64,000 bases of DNA. It comes from Colwellia sp. M166 (lineage in GTDB: Bacteria > Pseudomonadota > Gammaproteobacteria > Enterobacterales > Alteromonadaceae). A model generated the notes under the pieces. The model was not told the DNA's origin. It saw nothing but the letters and a program-made list of their open reading frames with translations, and made no database searches. The stretch lies in the NCBI RefSeq assembly GCF_024585285.1, contig NZ_CP040755.1, forward strand, positions 2,480,001 through 2,544,000, in the 5' to 3' direction. Positions 50,363 to 63,640 of the stretch are shown piece by piece (within the stretch, counting starts at the first letter, position 1; each line of letters starts with the position of its first letter). Position numbers and translations under genes: made by a program.

Positions 50363-51040
50363 ATGAAAAAATCAATAATTAATGGCTTAATACTTTCTGC
50401 TCTTACATTATCTCCTCTGGCTTTTTCAAACCAAGCGGGTGATTTTATTGTACGTGGTGGCGCAACTATGGTTAACCCTGACAGTGACAAATCTAACATT
50501 ATGTTGGGTGGCGCTGATTCAACTATGACATTGACGGTAGACGATAATACACAGCTAGGTTTGAATTTTGTTTACTTCTACGATAATAACTGGGCAATTG
50601 AACTATTAGCCGCAACACCTTTTACCCATGATGTAACTATTCAAGATAAAAACGCAGTGCTTGGGGTTGATGGTGCTAACTTAGGCGAAGTATCACAGTT
50701 ACCACCAACATTAAGTGCATTATATTACTTTGATACGAACTCAGCTTTTAAGCCTTATGTTGGTGTTGGTGTTAACTATACAGTTTTCTTTGATGAAGAT
50801 TTTGCCGCGGCTCCAAAATCATTAGGTTTAAGCAACCTAGATTTAGATGGCTCATTTGGTTTGTCTGCACAAATTGGCGCTGATTATCATTTAGATGATA
50901 AGTGGTCACTAAACGCTTCTATTCGTTATATTGATATATCTACTGATGCAACATTCGATGTTGGTGGAGCTAGCATTGGTAAAGCTAACATTGATGTCGA
51001 TCCAATGGTTTACTCGCTGATGTTAGGTTATAAATTTTAA
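50363..51040 (+). CDS. ompW: OmpW-family outer membrane protein
   Basis: OmpW proteins are eight-stranded beta barrels with a narrow hydrophobic channel. The 225-residue protein has a signal peptide (residues 1-22, cleavage after LAFS), starts its mature part with GDFIVRGGATMV and ends in an aromatic-terminated strand (MVYSLMLGYKF), the usual outer-membrane signal. CRP-like and FNR-like sites lie upstream. A strong terminator follows. In other bacteria OmpW responds to oxygen, iron and osmolarity. Confidence 0.93.
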   Translation: MKKSIINGLILSALTLSPLAFSNQAGDFIVRGGATMVNPDSDKSNIMLGGADSTMTLTVDDNTQLGLNFVYFYDNNWAIELLAATPFTHDVTIQDKNAVLGVDGANLGEVSQLPPTLSALYYFDTNSAFKPYVGVGVNYTVFFDEDFAAAPKSLGLSNLDLDGSFGLSAQIGADYHLDDKWSLNASIRYIDISTDATFDVGGASIGKANIDVDPMVYSLMLGYKF

Positions 51041-51068
51041 GGTCAGGATTAAGTAGGTTAATAAATAT

Positions 51069-51098
51069 AAAAAGCAGTAATTGAATTACTGCTTTTTT
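51069..51098 (+). terminator. Rho-independent terminator after ompW
   Basis: Arms AAAAGCAGTAATT (51070-51082) and its complement (51084-51096) pair almost without a loop and end in a T run of six. Confidence 0.88.
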
Positions 51099-51156
51099 GT
51101 TTGCATCTTTTCATAACTAGGTTAGTCTACAGCTAAACTCTTTAGCAAGTATTCTC

Positions 51157-51969
51157 ATGGATCAATACCGTGTATTTGGCAATCCAATTGCTCAATCAAA
51201 ATCGCCGTTTATTCACCAACAATTTGCCACACAAACCGAACAAATTATCAATTATCAAAGTGAATTGGTTGATCTTGATAAATTTGAGTTAGCAGTAAGT
51301 GAACTGATTGCCGATAATGGTAAAGGTGCCAATGTTACTGCGCCTTTTAAAGAACAAGCTTTTATACTGTGCGACGAATTGAGTGAAAGGGCAAAGTTAG
51401 CTGGTGCGGTTAATACCTTAATATTCTCTAATGGTGCTATTTATGGTGATACTACTGACGGTGTCGGCTTAGTAAGTGATTTGCTTAGACATCAAATTCA
51501 ACTACAAAAGAGTAAAATATTATTGCTCGGTGCTGGCGGAGCAGCGAAAGGTGTTGTGCAAGCCTTATTAGAGCAATCACCAACGTCGTTAACTATTGCC
51601 AATAGAACACTAAGTAAAGCGCAAGCCATTGTTAGTCAATATCCTGATCAGGCAATACATGCTGTTACGTTTACTGATACTGAGCAGTTATCTTTTGATA
51701 TTATTATTAATGCAACGTCGGCAGGGTTGTCGGGCGAAAGTTTACCCATTTCAAACGCCACCATAAAAAGCGCAGTGGCTTGTTATGATATGGTGTATGG
51801 CAAACATCCGACTGCTTTTTTAATTCAAGCAAAAACTCTTGGGGTTAAGCATATTATCGATGGGTTAGGTATGTTGGTAGGACAAGCCGCCGAAAGCTTC
51901 AAGTTATGGAGAGGTGTTAGTCCAGATATCGAACCTGTACTGATATCGTTAAGAACTCAGTTGAAGTAA
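51157..51969 (+). CDS. aroE: Shikimate dehydrogenase (NADP)
   Basis: AroE reduces 3-dehydroshikimate in aromatic amino acid synthesis. The 270-residue protein starts with the NPIAQSKSP substrate motif, has the catalytic lysine in NVTAPFKE, the TDGVGL motif and the NADP-binding GAGGAAKG and NRT (NRTLSKA) motifs. The usual Asn of NTDG is Thr here, but the key Asp is kept. It precedes the DUF1488 gene by 19 bases. Confidence 0.97.
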   Translation: MDQYRVFGNPIAQSKSPFIHQQFATQTEQIINYQSELVDLDKFELAVSELIADNGKGANVTAPFKEQAFILCDELSERAKLAGAVNTLIFSNGAIYGDTTDGVGLVSDLLRHQIQLQKSKILLLGAGGAAKGVVQALLEQSPTSLTIANRTLSKAQAIVSQYPDQAIHAVTFTDTEQLSFDIIINATSAGLSGESLPISNATIKSAVACYDMVYGKHPTAFLIQAKTLGVKHIIDGLGMLVGQAAESFKLWRGVSPDIEPVLISLRTQLK

Positions 51970-51988
51970 CAAATTTAGAGAAAGAAAG

Positions 51989-52222
51989 ATGAATCAAGCA
52001 TTTTTATTTAATGATGACCTACATTTTGATGAACAACATGACGCATGGTCATTGACCGGCCAGTTATCAGGGCAAAGAGTAACTATATTTTTTCACTCAA
52101 TGCAGTTAAAAAACATAGCGAAAATTGATAATTGTACAAAATATGATTTAGAAGAAGTGGCAGAACTCTGGCTCGAAAAAAATGAGCCAGAAGGAAATGA
52201 AATACATATAGACATCAGATGA
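51989..52222 (+). CDS. DUF1488-family protein (YrdB-like)
   Basis: The 77-residue acidic protein resembles E. coli YrdB, which also follows aroE. No catalytic motif is visible and the family function is unknown. A GAGAAAGAAAG sequence serves as the ribosome binding site region. It converges on yrdA with only 8 bases between stop codons. Confidence 0.8.
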   Translation: MNQAFLFNDDLHFDEQHDAWSLTGQLSGQRVTIFFHSMQLKNIAKIDNCTKYDLEEVAELWLEKNEPEGNEIHIDIR

Positions 52223-52230
52223 TTGAGGCT

Positions 52231-52776
52231 TTAATTATCCATAGCTAAATATTCATCTTTTAATTCCACATAATTAATGGCTGATTGCTTGAGAAATTTA
52301 GCTTCACTTTCTTTAAGTAATCTTGCTTGTTTTACGGGGTTACCAACATATAAATAACCGCGTTTTAGTGTTTTGTTTGGAGGCACTAAACTACCAGCAC
52401 CAATGAATACGTCATTCTCAATAGTCGCACCATCCATAATAATAGCACCCATACCAACAAGGATACGATCTCCTAATGTACAACCATGTAACATGCACTT
52501 ATGCCCAACGGTAACATCGTCACCAATGATTAAAGGATTACCCTTTGGGTTAGCTGCACTTTTTCGAGTGACATGTAAAACACTACCATCCTGAATATTA
52601 GTTCTTGCGCCAATAGTTATTTTATTAACATCACCCCTTGCAGCGACTAAGGGCCAAACACTAGTATCATCACCTAACGTGATATCCCCAACGAGTACCG
52701 CTGTTTCATCGACATAAACATTACTACCTAATATAGGAGCATTGTTATGATAACTACGAAATTTGTTTTTATGCAT
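52231..52776 (-). CDS. yrdA: Gamma-carbonic anhydrase-like protein YrdA
   Basis: The 181-residue protein is a left-handed beta-helix of hexapeptide repeats forming a trimer. The three metal-binding histidines of the gamma-carbonic anhydrase family are present: His68, His92 and His97 (HVTRK and GHKCMLHGC). Physiological activity is unproven for this subgroup. It ends the E. coli-like aroE-yrdB-yrdA block, transcribed away from the rRNA operon. Confidence 0.93.
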   Translation of the reverse strand: MHKNKFRSYHNNAPILGSNVYVDETAVLVGDITLGDDTSVWPLVAARGDVNKITIGARTNIQDGSVLHVTRKSAANPKGNPLIIGDDVTVGHKCMLHGCTLGDRILVGMGAIIMDGATIENDVFIGAGSLVPPNKTLKRGYLYVGNPVKQARLLKESEAKFLKQSAINYVELKDEYLAMDN

Positions 52777-52869
52777 GAATATAAGCTTTTAAATGACTGA
52801 TATAGCCATATTAGCAAAATGTCGGGTTAAATAGTGTGCTTCAAATAAATATTCGACTAATCTTAGTTT

Positions 52870-52930
52870 GCAAATAGGTAAAGTCGTCGCTCGGCCTGAT
52901 GCTAAAGTGCGTACTTTTAGCGCTATTTGC
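52870..52930. repeat. Nested inverted-repeat element next to the rRNA promoter
   Basis: Outer arms GCAAATAG (52870-52877) and CTATTTGC (52923-52930) enclose inner arms GCTAAAGT (52901-52908) and ACTTTTAGC (52913-52921). It lies between yrdA and the rRNA P1 promoter. A 63-residue frame on the minus strand (52980 to 52789) spans it. That frame has no recognisable domain and no clear ribosome binding site, so I do not call it a gene. Confidence 0.4.
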
Positions 52931-53012
52931 GCATTTAAAACGCAGTCACAGCAAGGGCTGTGCAAATAAAAGCCAAACAAACCACTTTTATCAATTTAAT
53001 TGCATTTAGCTG

Positions 53013-53040
53013 TTGACGTGAAGCGAGAAATCTCTAGAAT
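53013..53040 (+). promoter_or_regulatory. rRNA operon promoter P1
   Basis: TTGACG (53013-53018), a 16-base spacer and TAGAAT (53035-53040) are followed by a GCGC discriminator, as in stringently controlled rRNA promoters. Confidence 0.85.
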
Positions 53041-53183
53041 GCGCTCCAGTTCCAAGGGGTCACCCCAACGAGCTGTTTTAATAGGTTATCTCGTACAGTT
53101 CAGGCTGAATTGGTTAACTTAACGTTTTAAAGTAAAGGTTTTAAATCTTCTGAAAAGAAAGTTTAAAAAGTTTCAAAAAAGCG

Positions 53184-53211
53184 TTGACATTAAAACTGAG
53201 TTGCGTAGAAT
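53184..53211 (+). promoter_or_regulatory. rRNA operon promoter P2
   Basis: TTGACA (53184-53189), a 16-base spacer and TAGAAT (53206-53211) are followed by the same GCGC discriminator. An A/T-rich stretch upstream may act as an UP element. Tandem P1/P2 promoters are normal for rRNA operons. Confidence 0.88.
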
Positions 53212-53323
53212 GCGCATCTCGCTTCAGAAGCCCTTAGCGTCAAGCAAAGAGTGGTCTGCAGCAACGAAACAACTTACGGTATAGAGCGAATGAGATTCTG
53301 TATCGGTATCATCTTTGATGATA

Positions 53324-53335
53324 CGTTCTTTAACA
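53324..53335 (+). promoter_or_regulatory. boxA antitermination site (16S leader)
   Basis: CGTTCTTTAACA closely matches the rRNA boxA consensus TGCTCTTTAACA, which recruits NusB/S10 for antitermination. Confidence 0.75.
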
Positions 53336-53339
53336 ATTA

Positions 53340-53367
53340 GTTATCATGCAATTTGTGTGGACACTCA
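53340..53367 (+). other. 16S precursor processing stem, 5' arm
   Basis: This arm pairs with 55175-55201 over about 27 positions with two mismatches, enclosing the whole 16S gene. It is the expected RNase III processing stem of the pre-16S rRNA. Confidence 0.85.
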
Positions 53368-53591
53368 CATTAACGTTGATTTTACATAGTTATCTCTTTC
53401 TTCGGAAAGAACATAACAAAAAAAACAGCTTAATATGATGTCACACAAAAAATAAGTATCATTTAAACTTTCGGGTTTGAATAATACGTTTTATGTAGTT
53501 ATTTAGTTCCTAGTCGGGATTAAGTAACACGACAGAATTCATTGAGCAGATGTTGAAACAAGTTTACTTGTCTCACATCACAAACGATTTT

Positions 53592-55135
<1,544 letters not shown>

Positions 55136-55174
55136 TCTTGAAGTAAAACAGCTTAATGAGAACCTCGGTTCTAC

Positions 55175-55201
55175 GAGTGTCTACACAAATTACATGATAA
55201 C
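55175..55201 (+). other. 16S precursor processing stem, 3' arm
   Basis: This is the partner of the arm at 53340-53367, located 40 bases after the 16S 3' end and before tRNA-Ile. The sequence between 55202 and 55365 is spacer with no other feature I can name. Confidence 0.85.
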
Positions 55202-55365
55202 AAATTAGAAGAAGTCCAAACATGCTAGTGCTTCATCCCTTTTAGGCGAAGTTAATTTGCTTGAGTTCAAGGCGTGCGAGAAGTGAGCGTAGGAGTTACC
55301 GACTGGTAATGACAAGCGAACGACGAGTACAACGAAGAAATCAAGTAAAGAAACGAGTATAAAAT

Positions 55366-55442
<77 letters not shown>

Positions 55443-55562
55443 ATTTACGCTTTTTACGGCGTTGGTTCATCACTCGTGTAGAAATACCTACACTTCGTGA
55501 TAAACCGCCTTGTAAAAAACGTAAATATGAGTTTCGTTTTAGCTAAACATGTTTCCCATTGC

Positions 55563-55638
55563 GGGGCTATAGCTCAGCTGGGAGAGCGCCTGCCTTGCAC
55601 GCAGGAGGTCAGCAGTTCGATCCTGCTTAGCTCCACCA
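55563..55638 (+). tRNA. alaT: tRNA-Ala (TGC)
   Basis: Cloverleaf with acceptor GGGGCTA/TAGCTCC, anticodon TGC at 55596-55598, T loop GTTCGATC and encoded CCA. It is the second spacer tRNA. The following 413 bases (55639-56051) are the 23S leader. Confidence 0.98.
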
Positions 55639-55745
55639 CTTCTTCACAAAGAATTGAATGACCAAACTTAAGTTATGCTTTTTATAAGCTCTTTTAAGTT
55701 TGGTTTTTTAAACCACGATTTATGCCGAATGCGTGCATTAATTGA

Positions 55746-55756
55746 GTTCTTTAACA
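55746..55756 (+). promoter_or_regulatory. boxA antitermination site (23S leader)
   Basis: GTTCTTTAACA is identical to the core of the 16S-leader boxA at 53325. The 23S leader between tRNA-Ala and 23S otherwise holds only processing-stem sequence; its 5' arm is at about 56035-56058 and pairs with 58940-58964. Confidence 0.75.
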
Positions 55757-56051
55757 ATCTGGAAAGCTGATATAAATACCGGTATTTATATGGCAAACAC
55801 GGTGTCGCGCTGTTGTTTGTAAATTATAAATACCAAGCTGTTGTTAATGGGAATATCGCCTGTTAATAATGGTGATTACGGGTCCTCCTCGGAAACGTAA
55901 TCAACCCGGTAGTAAGTTTTTACTTTTACGAGTTAAATTTATTACCACTCTTATTCAAGACACACTTTGTGTGCGTGAAAATGTCAGACTTTACAATTGC
56001 TGTGGATTAGTCTCCGCGGTGTACCAAATAGGAAACTACTTGGGGTTGTAT

Positions 56052-58947
<2,896 letters not shown>

Positions 58948-59120
58948 TACAACACCCAAGTGGTTTTGTTGTATGAAGTTTGACACAGTGTAGGAATACA
59001 CACATCACGCATGACAATAGTGTGAATAAGAGATAGATAAGCTAACAGTTAAAAGCTGTCAGCTATCAGTAAAACGAGTATTTTTAACTCTTAACAGAGT
59101 TCAGCTTTCTAAGATTATTA

Positions 59121-59247
59121 CTTGTTAATCATTTACGAAGGTAAGTGACGAATTGACAAAGCAGCAAATGAGCGAGAAACGAAGTTGAGTTTACTCAATG
59201 AGTATCAGAGCGATTGTAGCAATGGCGTCAATTTGGTAATTAACAAG
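59121..59247 (+). other. 23S-5S spacer with inverted arms
   Basis: The 308-base spacer 58948-59255 holds complementary segments CTTGTTAAT (59121-59129) with ATTAACAAG (59239-59247) and AATTGAC (59151-59157) with GTCAATT (59227-59233). They form a large hairpin just before 5S, probably for RNase processing. No gene is visible in the spacer. Confidence 0.5.
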
Positions 59248-59255
59248 AAAATTTT

Positions 59256-59373
59256 TGTCTAGCGACAATAGCGACATGGCCCCACCTGATCCCATTCCGA
59301 ACTCAGAAGTGAAACGTGTTAGCGCCGATGGTAGTGTGGGAGTTCCCATGTGAGAGTAGGACATTGCTAGACT
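59256..59373 (+). rRNA. rrf: 5S ribosomal RNA
   Basis: The ends TGTCTAGC and GCTAGACT form the helix I stem. The core CCGAACTCAGAAGTGAAAC and the GCGCCGATGGTAGTGTGGG segment are typical of gammaproteobacterial 5S. It is about 118 bases long. Confidence 0.97.
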
Positions 59374-59385
59374 TCTTTTCAGAAT

Positions 59386-59406
59386 ACCCAGCTTATGCTG
59401 GGTTTT
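59386..59406 (+). terminator. Hairpin between 5S and tRNA-Tyr
   Basis: ACCCAGC (59386-59392) and GCTGGGT (59397-59403) close a TTAT loop and run into four T. It looks like a weak rho-independent terminator, yet tRNA-Tyr starts only 9 bases later. Confidence 0.65.
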
Positions 59407-59415
59407 CGACCCTGT

Positions 59416-59500
59416 GGAGGGGTTCCCGAGTGGCCAAAGGGATCAGACTGTAAATCTGACGGCTCAGCCTTCGGTGGTTCGAATCCACCTCCCTCCACCA
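59416..59500 (+). tRNA. tyrT: tRNA-Tyr (GTA)
   Basis: Type II tRNA with a long variable arm. The acceptor stem is GGAGGGG/TCCCTCC, anticodon GTA is at 59450-59452, and CCA is encoded. It lies 42 bases after 5S with no visible promoter of its own, so it is probably read through from the rRNA operon. Confidence 0.97.
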
Positions 59501-59507
59501 TCATTCT

Positions 59508-59537
59508 AAAACCCGTAGCTCATGCTACGGGTTTTTT
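59508..59537 (+). terminator. Rho-independent terminator after tRNA-Tyr
   Basis: Perfect 12-bp arms (59508-59519 and 59524-59535) around TCAT, with a T run to 59537. This is the strong end of the rRNA-tRNA transcription unit. Confidence 0.93.
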
Positions 59538-59757
59538 CGTTATGTTCTTTAAAAAATTTTCCATAATTTAGTGCTTTCTGCGACTATTGGTCACTTATTG
59601 ATCTGTCAAAGTTACATATTAGATACAATTATCCTACTATTTTGTATTGTTGTGTGAAGATAAAAGGAGGAAAATCAATTTATTAGTATCTATTGTTTTA
59701 GGTTAAGTAATTGTGATCTAAATGAAATTTACGAATTATGAATTAAGGAACACCATC

Positions 59758-60462
59758 ATGAAAGAAGTACTAATTATTGAAGATGATCAATTGGTGTCTC
59801 TTACTTTGAAAAGCCAATTAGAACGTAAAGGCTTCGCTGTTAATCAAGTGTTCAATGGTTCGACAGCATTGCGGAAAGTTATTAATACTTTTCCTGATCT
59901 GATTTTATTAGATATAGGCTTGCCTGATATCAATGGTTACGAGGTGTGTAAACAACTTAGAGAATTTTATCAACGACCGATTATTTTCATTACCAGCGAT
60001 GAAGATTCATTAGCAGAAATCAAATGCTTTGAAGTTGGCGCTGATGATTTCGTGTTAAAAACAGCACCCTTTGAAGTGCTATATCAACGTATAAAACGCT
60101 TAGGCGTTCGACCTACTAATTATCAACCTGATGATATTTTAGAGTTTGGTGAGCTTAAGTTTATTCCGGCGTCAACAGATTGCTTTTATCAAAAAAAAGC
60201 TTTGGGCTTAACACAGGAAGAATATGAGTTGTTCTACTTTATTGCCACTAAGCATAACAGTGTGGTGTCTAGGCAAATTATTCTGAAAGTGTTGAAAGGA
60301 GCTGATTATGACGGTATTGACCGTTCTATTGATATTAAAGTCGCTCGTATCAGAAATAAATTAAAAACGGTTGGTTTACCGGCAAATATTATTCAATCTG
60401 TTCGCTCTATAGGGTACCAGGTGTGTTTTTCAATAGTTTCTGAATCTGAAATCGTCACCTAA
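59758..60462 (+). CDS. OmpR-family response regulator, orphan
   Basis: The ATG at 59758 is preceded by AAGGAA at 7 bases and begins MKEVLIIEDD; a longer frame from 59722 lacks support. In the 234-residue protein the receiver domain has the acidic pocket Glu8-Asp9-Asp10, the phosphoacceptor Asp52 in LLDIGLPD, Thr79/Ser80 and Lys101. The usual Lys-Pro after the lysine is changed to Lys-Thr-Ala-Pro. A winged-helix DNA-binding domain covers about 130-228. No histidine kinase lies beside it in the window. Targets are unknown. Confidence 0.9.
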   Translation: MKEVLIIEDDQLVSLTLKSQLERKGFAVNQVFNGSTALRKVINTFPDLILLDIGLPDINGYEVCKQLREFYQRPIIFITSDEDSLAEIKCFEVGADDFVLKTAPFEVLYQRIKRLGVRPTNYQPDDILEFGELKFIPASTDCFYQKKALGLTQEEYELFYFIATKHNSVVSRQIILKVLKGADYDGIDRSIDIKVARIRNKLKTVGLPANIIQSVRSIGYQVCFSIVSESEIVT

Positions 60463-60735
60463 CTTTGCTTATAAATGGCTGGCCGAGTAAGATAATAAAT
60501 AAGTATTAAGTTCCTCAATAATCTGAAAATATCAATAATCTTTATGTTGGTGTTTTTTGAGATTGACCATGATTAATTTCATTAACAACTCATAAGCAAT
60601 GCGACGGTTTATTAATGGTTCGGTGGTATTGTTAATGCTCTAGAATAACTACTATCATTGCACTGGAGCCGTCTATACTGTATTCTGCACCGCCGTTTGA
60701 CATTGGCTCAAACCCCAGCGAGAAGAGTATATTCT

Positions 60736-62103
60736 ATGAGTTTTACCGATTTAGGTTTATCTGCCCCAATTCAAAAAGCTATAGCGGAAAAAGGTTACGA
60801 TACACCATCGCCTATTCAAGCTCAGGCTATTCCTGCGGTACTCGCTGGTAGAGACGTCATGGCAGCTGCGCAAACGGGCACAGGTAAAACAGCAGGCTTT
60901 ACCTTACCTATTCTCGAATTGCTTTCAAATGGCGAGAAAGCACGCCCCAATCAAGCGCGAACACTCATTATTACGCCAACACGTGAACTTGCTGCTCAGA
61001 TAGCTGAAAATGTCGAAATGTATGGTAAGCACTTAGACCTTAAATCAACGGTAGTATTTGGTGGGGTTAAAATTAATCCGCAAATGCTACGCTTACGTCA
61101 AGGTGTTGATATTCTTGTTGCTACACCAGGACGGTTATTAGATTTATATAATCAAAATGCTGTACGTTTTAATCAATTAGAAATTTTAGTACTTGATGAA
61201 GCTGATCGTATGTTAGATATGGGCTTTCTACGTGATATTAAGAAAATTTTATCCTTATTACCAAAAAAACGCCAAACACTACTTTTCTCAGCAACATTTT
61301 CACCAGATATTCGTGAGCTAGCGAAAGGAATTGTTAATGACCCCGTAGAGATTTCAATCAGCCCGAAAAATACCACGGCAGAAACGGTTGAGCAGTTAAT
61401 CTATTCAGTAGATAAAAATAAGAAAGCGCCATTACTGACACATTTGATTAAAACTAATGATTGGCGACAAGTTATCGTTTTTATGAAAACTAAGCATGGC
61501 GCAAATAAATTAACCAAACAACTTGATGCTGCTGATATTAGAGCTGCTGCTATTCATGGCAATAAAAGCCAAGGGGCAAGAACAAAAGCATTAGCACAAT
61601 TTAAAGAAGGTACTATCAATGTACTGGTAGCAACAGATATTGCTGCTCGTGGTATCGATATTGATCAACTACCTCAAGTGGTTAACTTTGAATTACCGAA
61701 TGTACCAGAAGATTATGTACATCGTATTGGTCGTACGGGCCGAGCTGGTGCAAGTGGTCATGCGGTATCATTAGTCTGTGCGGACGAAATCGATCTATTG
61801 AATGACGTTGAACATGTGATTCAAACCCATTTACCGAGAGAAATAGTTGCTGGTTTTGAGCCACTCAATGCTTTACCAGAATCACGTAAATTACGCCCAT
61901 TAAAAGCAAAAAAACCGAAGAAGTTCAAAACGGACAAACCTGAACATAAAGATGGTCAACGCTCAGGTGATAATGCACGTGGTCATAAGCCAACCGGTAA
62001 AAATAGACGTCATACGGGTAACAATACTAGTGCTAATCCGTATGGGAATAGTGATGGTAATAACGCTAGCAGACGTCGTATTAAACCAGCTGCAAGCAAA
62101 TAA
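60736..62103 (+). CDS. rhlE: DEAD-box RNA helicase RhlE
   Basis: RhlE helicases unwind RNA duplexes in ribosome assembly and decay and are often important in the cold. The ATG at 60736 ([12 protein letters not shown]) gives 455 residues; the frame extends upstream without family similarity. Motifs: Walker A AQTGTGKT (45-52), DEAD (154-157), SAT (185-187), [10 protein letters not shown] in the second domain. The C-terminal 70 residues are a basic, disordered tail. A 270-base gap with no ORF precedes it. Confidence 0.95.
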   Translation: MSFTDLGLSAPIQKAIAEKGYDTPSPIQAQAIPAVLAGRDVMAAAQTGTGKTAGFTLPILELLSNGEKARPNQARTLIITPTRELAAQIAENVEMYGKHLDLKSTVVFGGVKINPQMLRLRQGVDILVATPGRLLDLYNQNAVRFNQLEILVLDEADRMLDMGFLRDIKKILSLLPKKRQTLLFSATFSPDIRELAKGIVNDPVEISISPKNTTAETVEQLIYSVDKNKKAPLLTHLIKTNDWRQVIVFMKTKHGANKLTKQLDAADIRAAAIHGNKSQGARTKALAQFKEGTINVLVATDIAARGIDIDQLPQVVNFELPNVPEDYVHRIGRTGRAGASGHAVSLVCADEIDLLNDVEHVIQTHLPREIVAGFEPLNALPESRKLRPLKAKKPKKFKTDKPEHKDGQRSGDNARGHKPTGKNRRHTGNNTSANPYGNSDGNNASRRRIKPAASK

Positions 62104-62172
62104 CTAACAATTAAATATACGGCCGGTGATTTTTAATTAGTAAAAGGCCATATTGGGATTAATTAAAGCAAA

Positions 62173-62616
62173 TTATTGTTGTGCTAATAATTTATCAAGG
62201 TTGTTGGCAAAGGCTTGTCGATCTGCTTGGCTAATTGGTGGCGCGCCACCGGTCTCAATACCACTAGAGCGCAAAGTATCCATAAAATCACGCATATTAA
62301 GACGTTGACGAATATTGCTCTCGGTGTAAAGTTCTCCTCTAGGGTTTAGCGCTAAGCAACCTTTTTCGACAACTTCTGCGGCTAATGGGATATCTGCGGT
62401 GATGACTAAGTCATTAGGCTCGGCGCGTTTAACAATTTCATTGTCAGCGACATCAAAGCCAGCACTCACTTGTACAAAGCTGATAACTTTAGAAGGTGGC
62501 ACTTTTAAATAATGGTTAGCCAGTAATGTTGTGACTGTTTGTGTACGTTCAGCGGCTCTAAATAATATTTCTTTAATGACTACGGGACAGGCATCGGCAT
62601 CAACCCAAATTTTCAT
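62173..62616 (-). CDS. yaiI: YaiI/YqxD family protein (UPF0178)
   Basis: The 147-residue protein starts [18 protein letters not shown], the hallmark of UPF0178, with conserved Asp residues (DADACP and VITADIPLA) like those of PIN-type nucleases. The function of the family is not established. It is transcribed divergently from the thioesterase and convergently with rhlE. Confidence 0.93.
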   Translation of the reverse strand: MKIWVDADACPVVIKEILFRAAERTQTVTTLLANHYLKVPPSKVISFVQVSAGFDVADNEIVKRAEPNDLVITADIPLAAEVVEKGCLALNPRGELYTESNIRQRLNMRDFMDTLRSSGIETGGAPPISQADRQAFANNLDKLLAQQ

Positions 62617-62737
62617 GCTTTCTCTTTAAATTTTAACTATGACTTAACTGGTGGTAATGTACCTTTAAATAATCGCTATTGTAAGTTTTGTTAAAGGTTA
62701 ATTAGATTGTAACAATTATTTATAAACAGGAAATGTA

Positions 62738-63214
62738 ATGAATCAACCACAGCGTGATATAACTTTAAGATTTTTGGCTGAGCCTCAAGATGTAAATTTT
62801 GGTGGTAAAGTTCACGGTGGTGCCGTCATGAAATGGATCGATTTAGCTGCTTATGCTTGTGCCGCTGGTTGGAGTGGTCGTTATTGTGTTACCGCTTATG
62901 CAGGTGGTATCCGTTTTATTGCCCCGATCCACGTTGGTAGCTTAGTAGAAGTTGAAGCAAAGGTTATTTATACCGGTAAATCTTCAATGCATATAGCTTT
63001 GGAAGTGAATGCTTGTGATCCTAAATCGTTAAATCGTCGATTAACCACACACTGCATTGTTATTATGGTTGCTGTTGATCAAAATGGTCAATCTGAACGC
63101 GTTCCTGAGTGGGTTCCACAGTCAGAAGCAGATAAAAAGCAGCATGAAAGTGCAAGAAAATTAATGGAAATGCGTAAACAGATCGGCGAAGAGATGCAAA
63201 TTTTTGTAGAATAG
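62738..63214 (+). CDS. Hotdog-fold acyl-CoA thioesterase
   Basis: The 158-residue protein has the acyl-CoA thioesterase hotdog signature: GGKVHGGAVMKWIDLAAYACA with the long central helix and catalytic Asp region, followed by FIAPIHVGSLVEVEAKVIYTGKSSM. It resembles the YciA/BACH group, which hydrolyses a range of acyl-CoAs. It precedes the DUF2750 gene by 36 bases. Confidence 0.9.
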   Translation: MNQPQRDITLRFLAEPQDVNFGGKVHGGAVMKWIDLAAYACAAGWSGRYCVTAYAGGIRFIAPIHVGSLVEVEAKVIYTGKSSMHIALEVNACDPKSLNRRLTTHCIVIMVAVDQNGQSERVPEWVPQSEADKKQHESARKLMEMRKQIGEEMQIFVE

Positions 63215-63250
63215 CGCCTTATTTAAAAATAAATTTCAGCAGGACTTCAT

Positions 63251-63634
63251 GTGTTAGAGCCAGAAAAAGTTAAGCAAATATTACAAATGGATGATGCGCA
63301 ACGCGCTGTTTATTTTGTTAATGAGACCGTCACTCAAAATCAGTTATGGATTTTAACTGATGAACATGGTTGTGTGATGCTCAATACTGAAGAAGAAGAT
63401 TGTGTGCCAGTTTGGCCGAATGAAGAGTTCGCCCAAGCTTGGGTTACTGATCAATGGCAGAATTGTCAGCCTGAAGCTATTTCTTTGAATAAGTGGTTTA
63501 GCCGATGGACACATGGTCTTGCAGACGACGAACTCGCCATTGTAGTCTTTCCAAGCCAAGATGAACAAGGGCTCGTTTATTATCCCGATGAACTTGAGCA
63601 TGAGCTTAAGCAACATTCAGTTAAAAAGCGATAA
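63251..63634 (+). CDS. DUF2750-family protein
   Basis: The 127-residue acidic protein starts at GTG with AGGA upstream. It contains the aligned DUF2750 features: FVNETVTQNQLWIL, CVPVWPNEEFAQAW and LNKWFSRWTHGL. Function unknown. It lies 36 bases after the thioesterase and 6 before the next DEAD-box gene. Confidence 0.8.
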   Translation: MLEPEKVKQILQMDDAQRAVYFVNETVTQNQLWILTDEHGCVMLNTEEEDCVPVWPNEEFAQAWVTDQWQNCQPEAISLNKWFSRWTHGLADDELAIVVFPSQDEQGLVYYPDELEHELKQHSVKKR

Positions 63635-63640
63635 TTTGTC

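Noticed and set aside
55202..55365. Possible extra gene in the 16S to tRNA-Ile spacer
   Set aside because: The antisense frame there lacks any support and the sequence is normal rRNA spacer.
60658..60735. Upstream extension of rhlE
   Set aside because: The extra 26 residues have no similarity to RhlE, whose normal start MSFTDLGL is at 60736.
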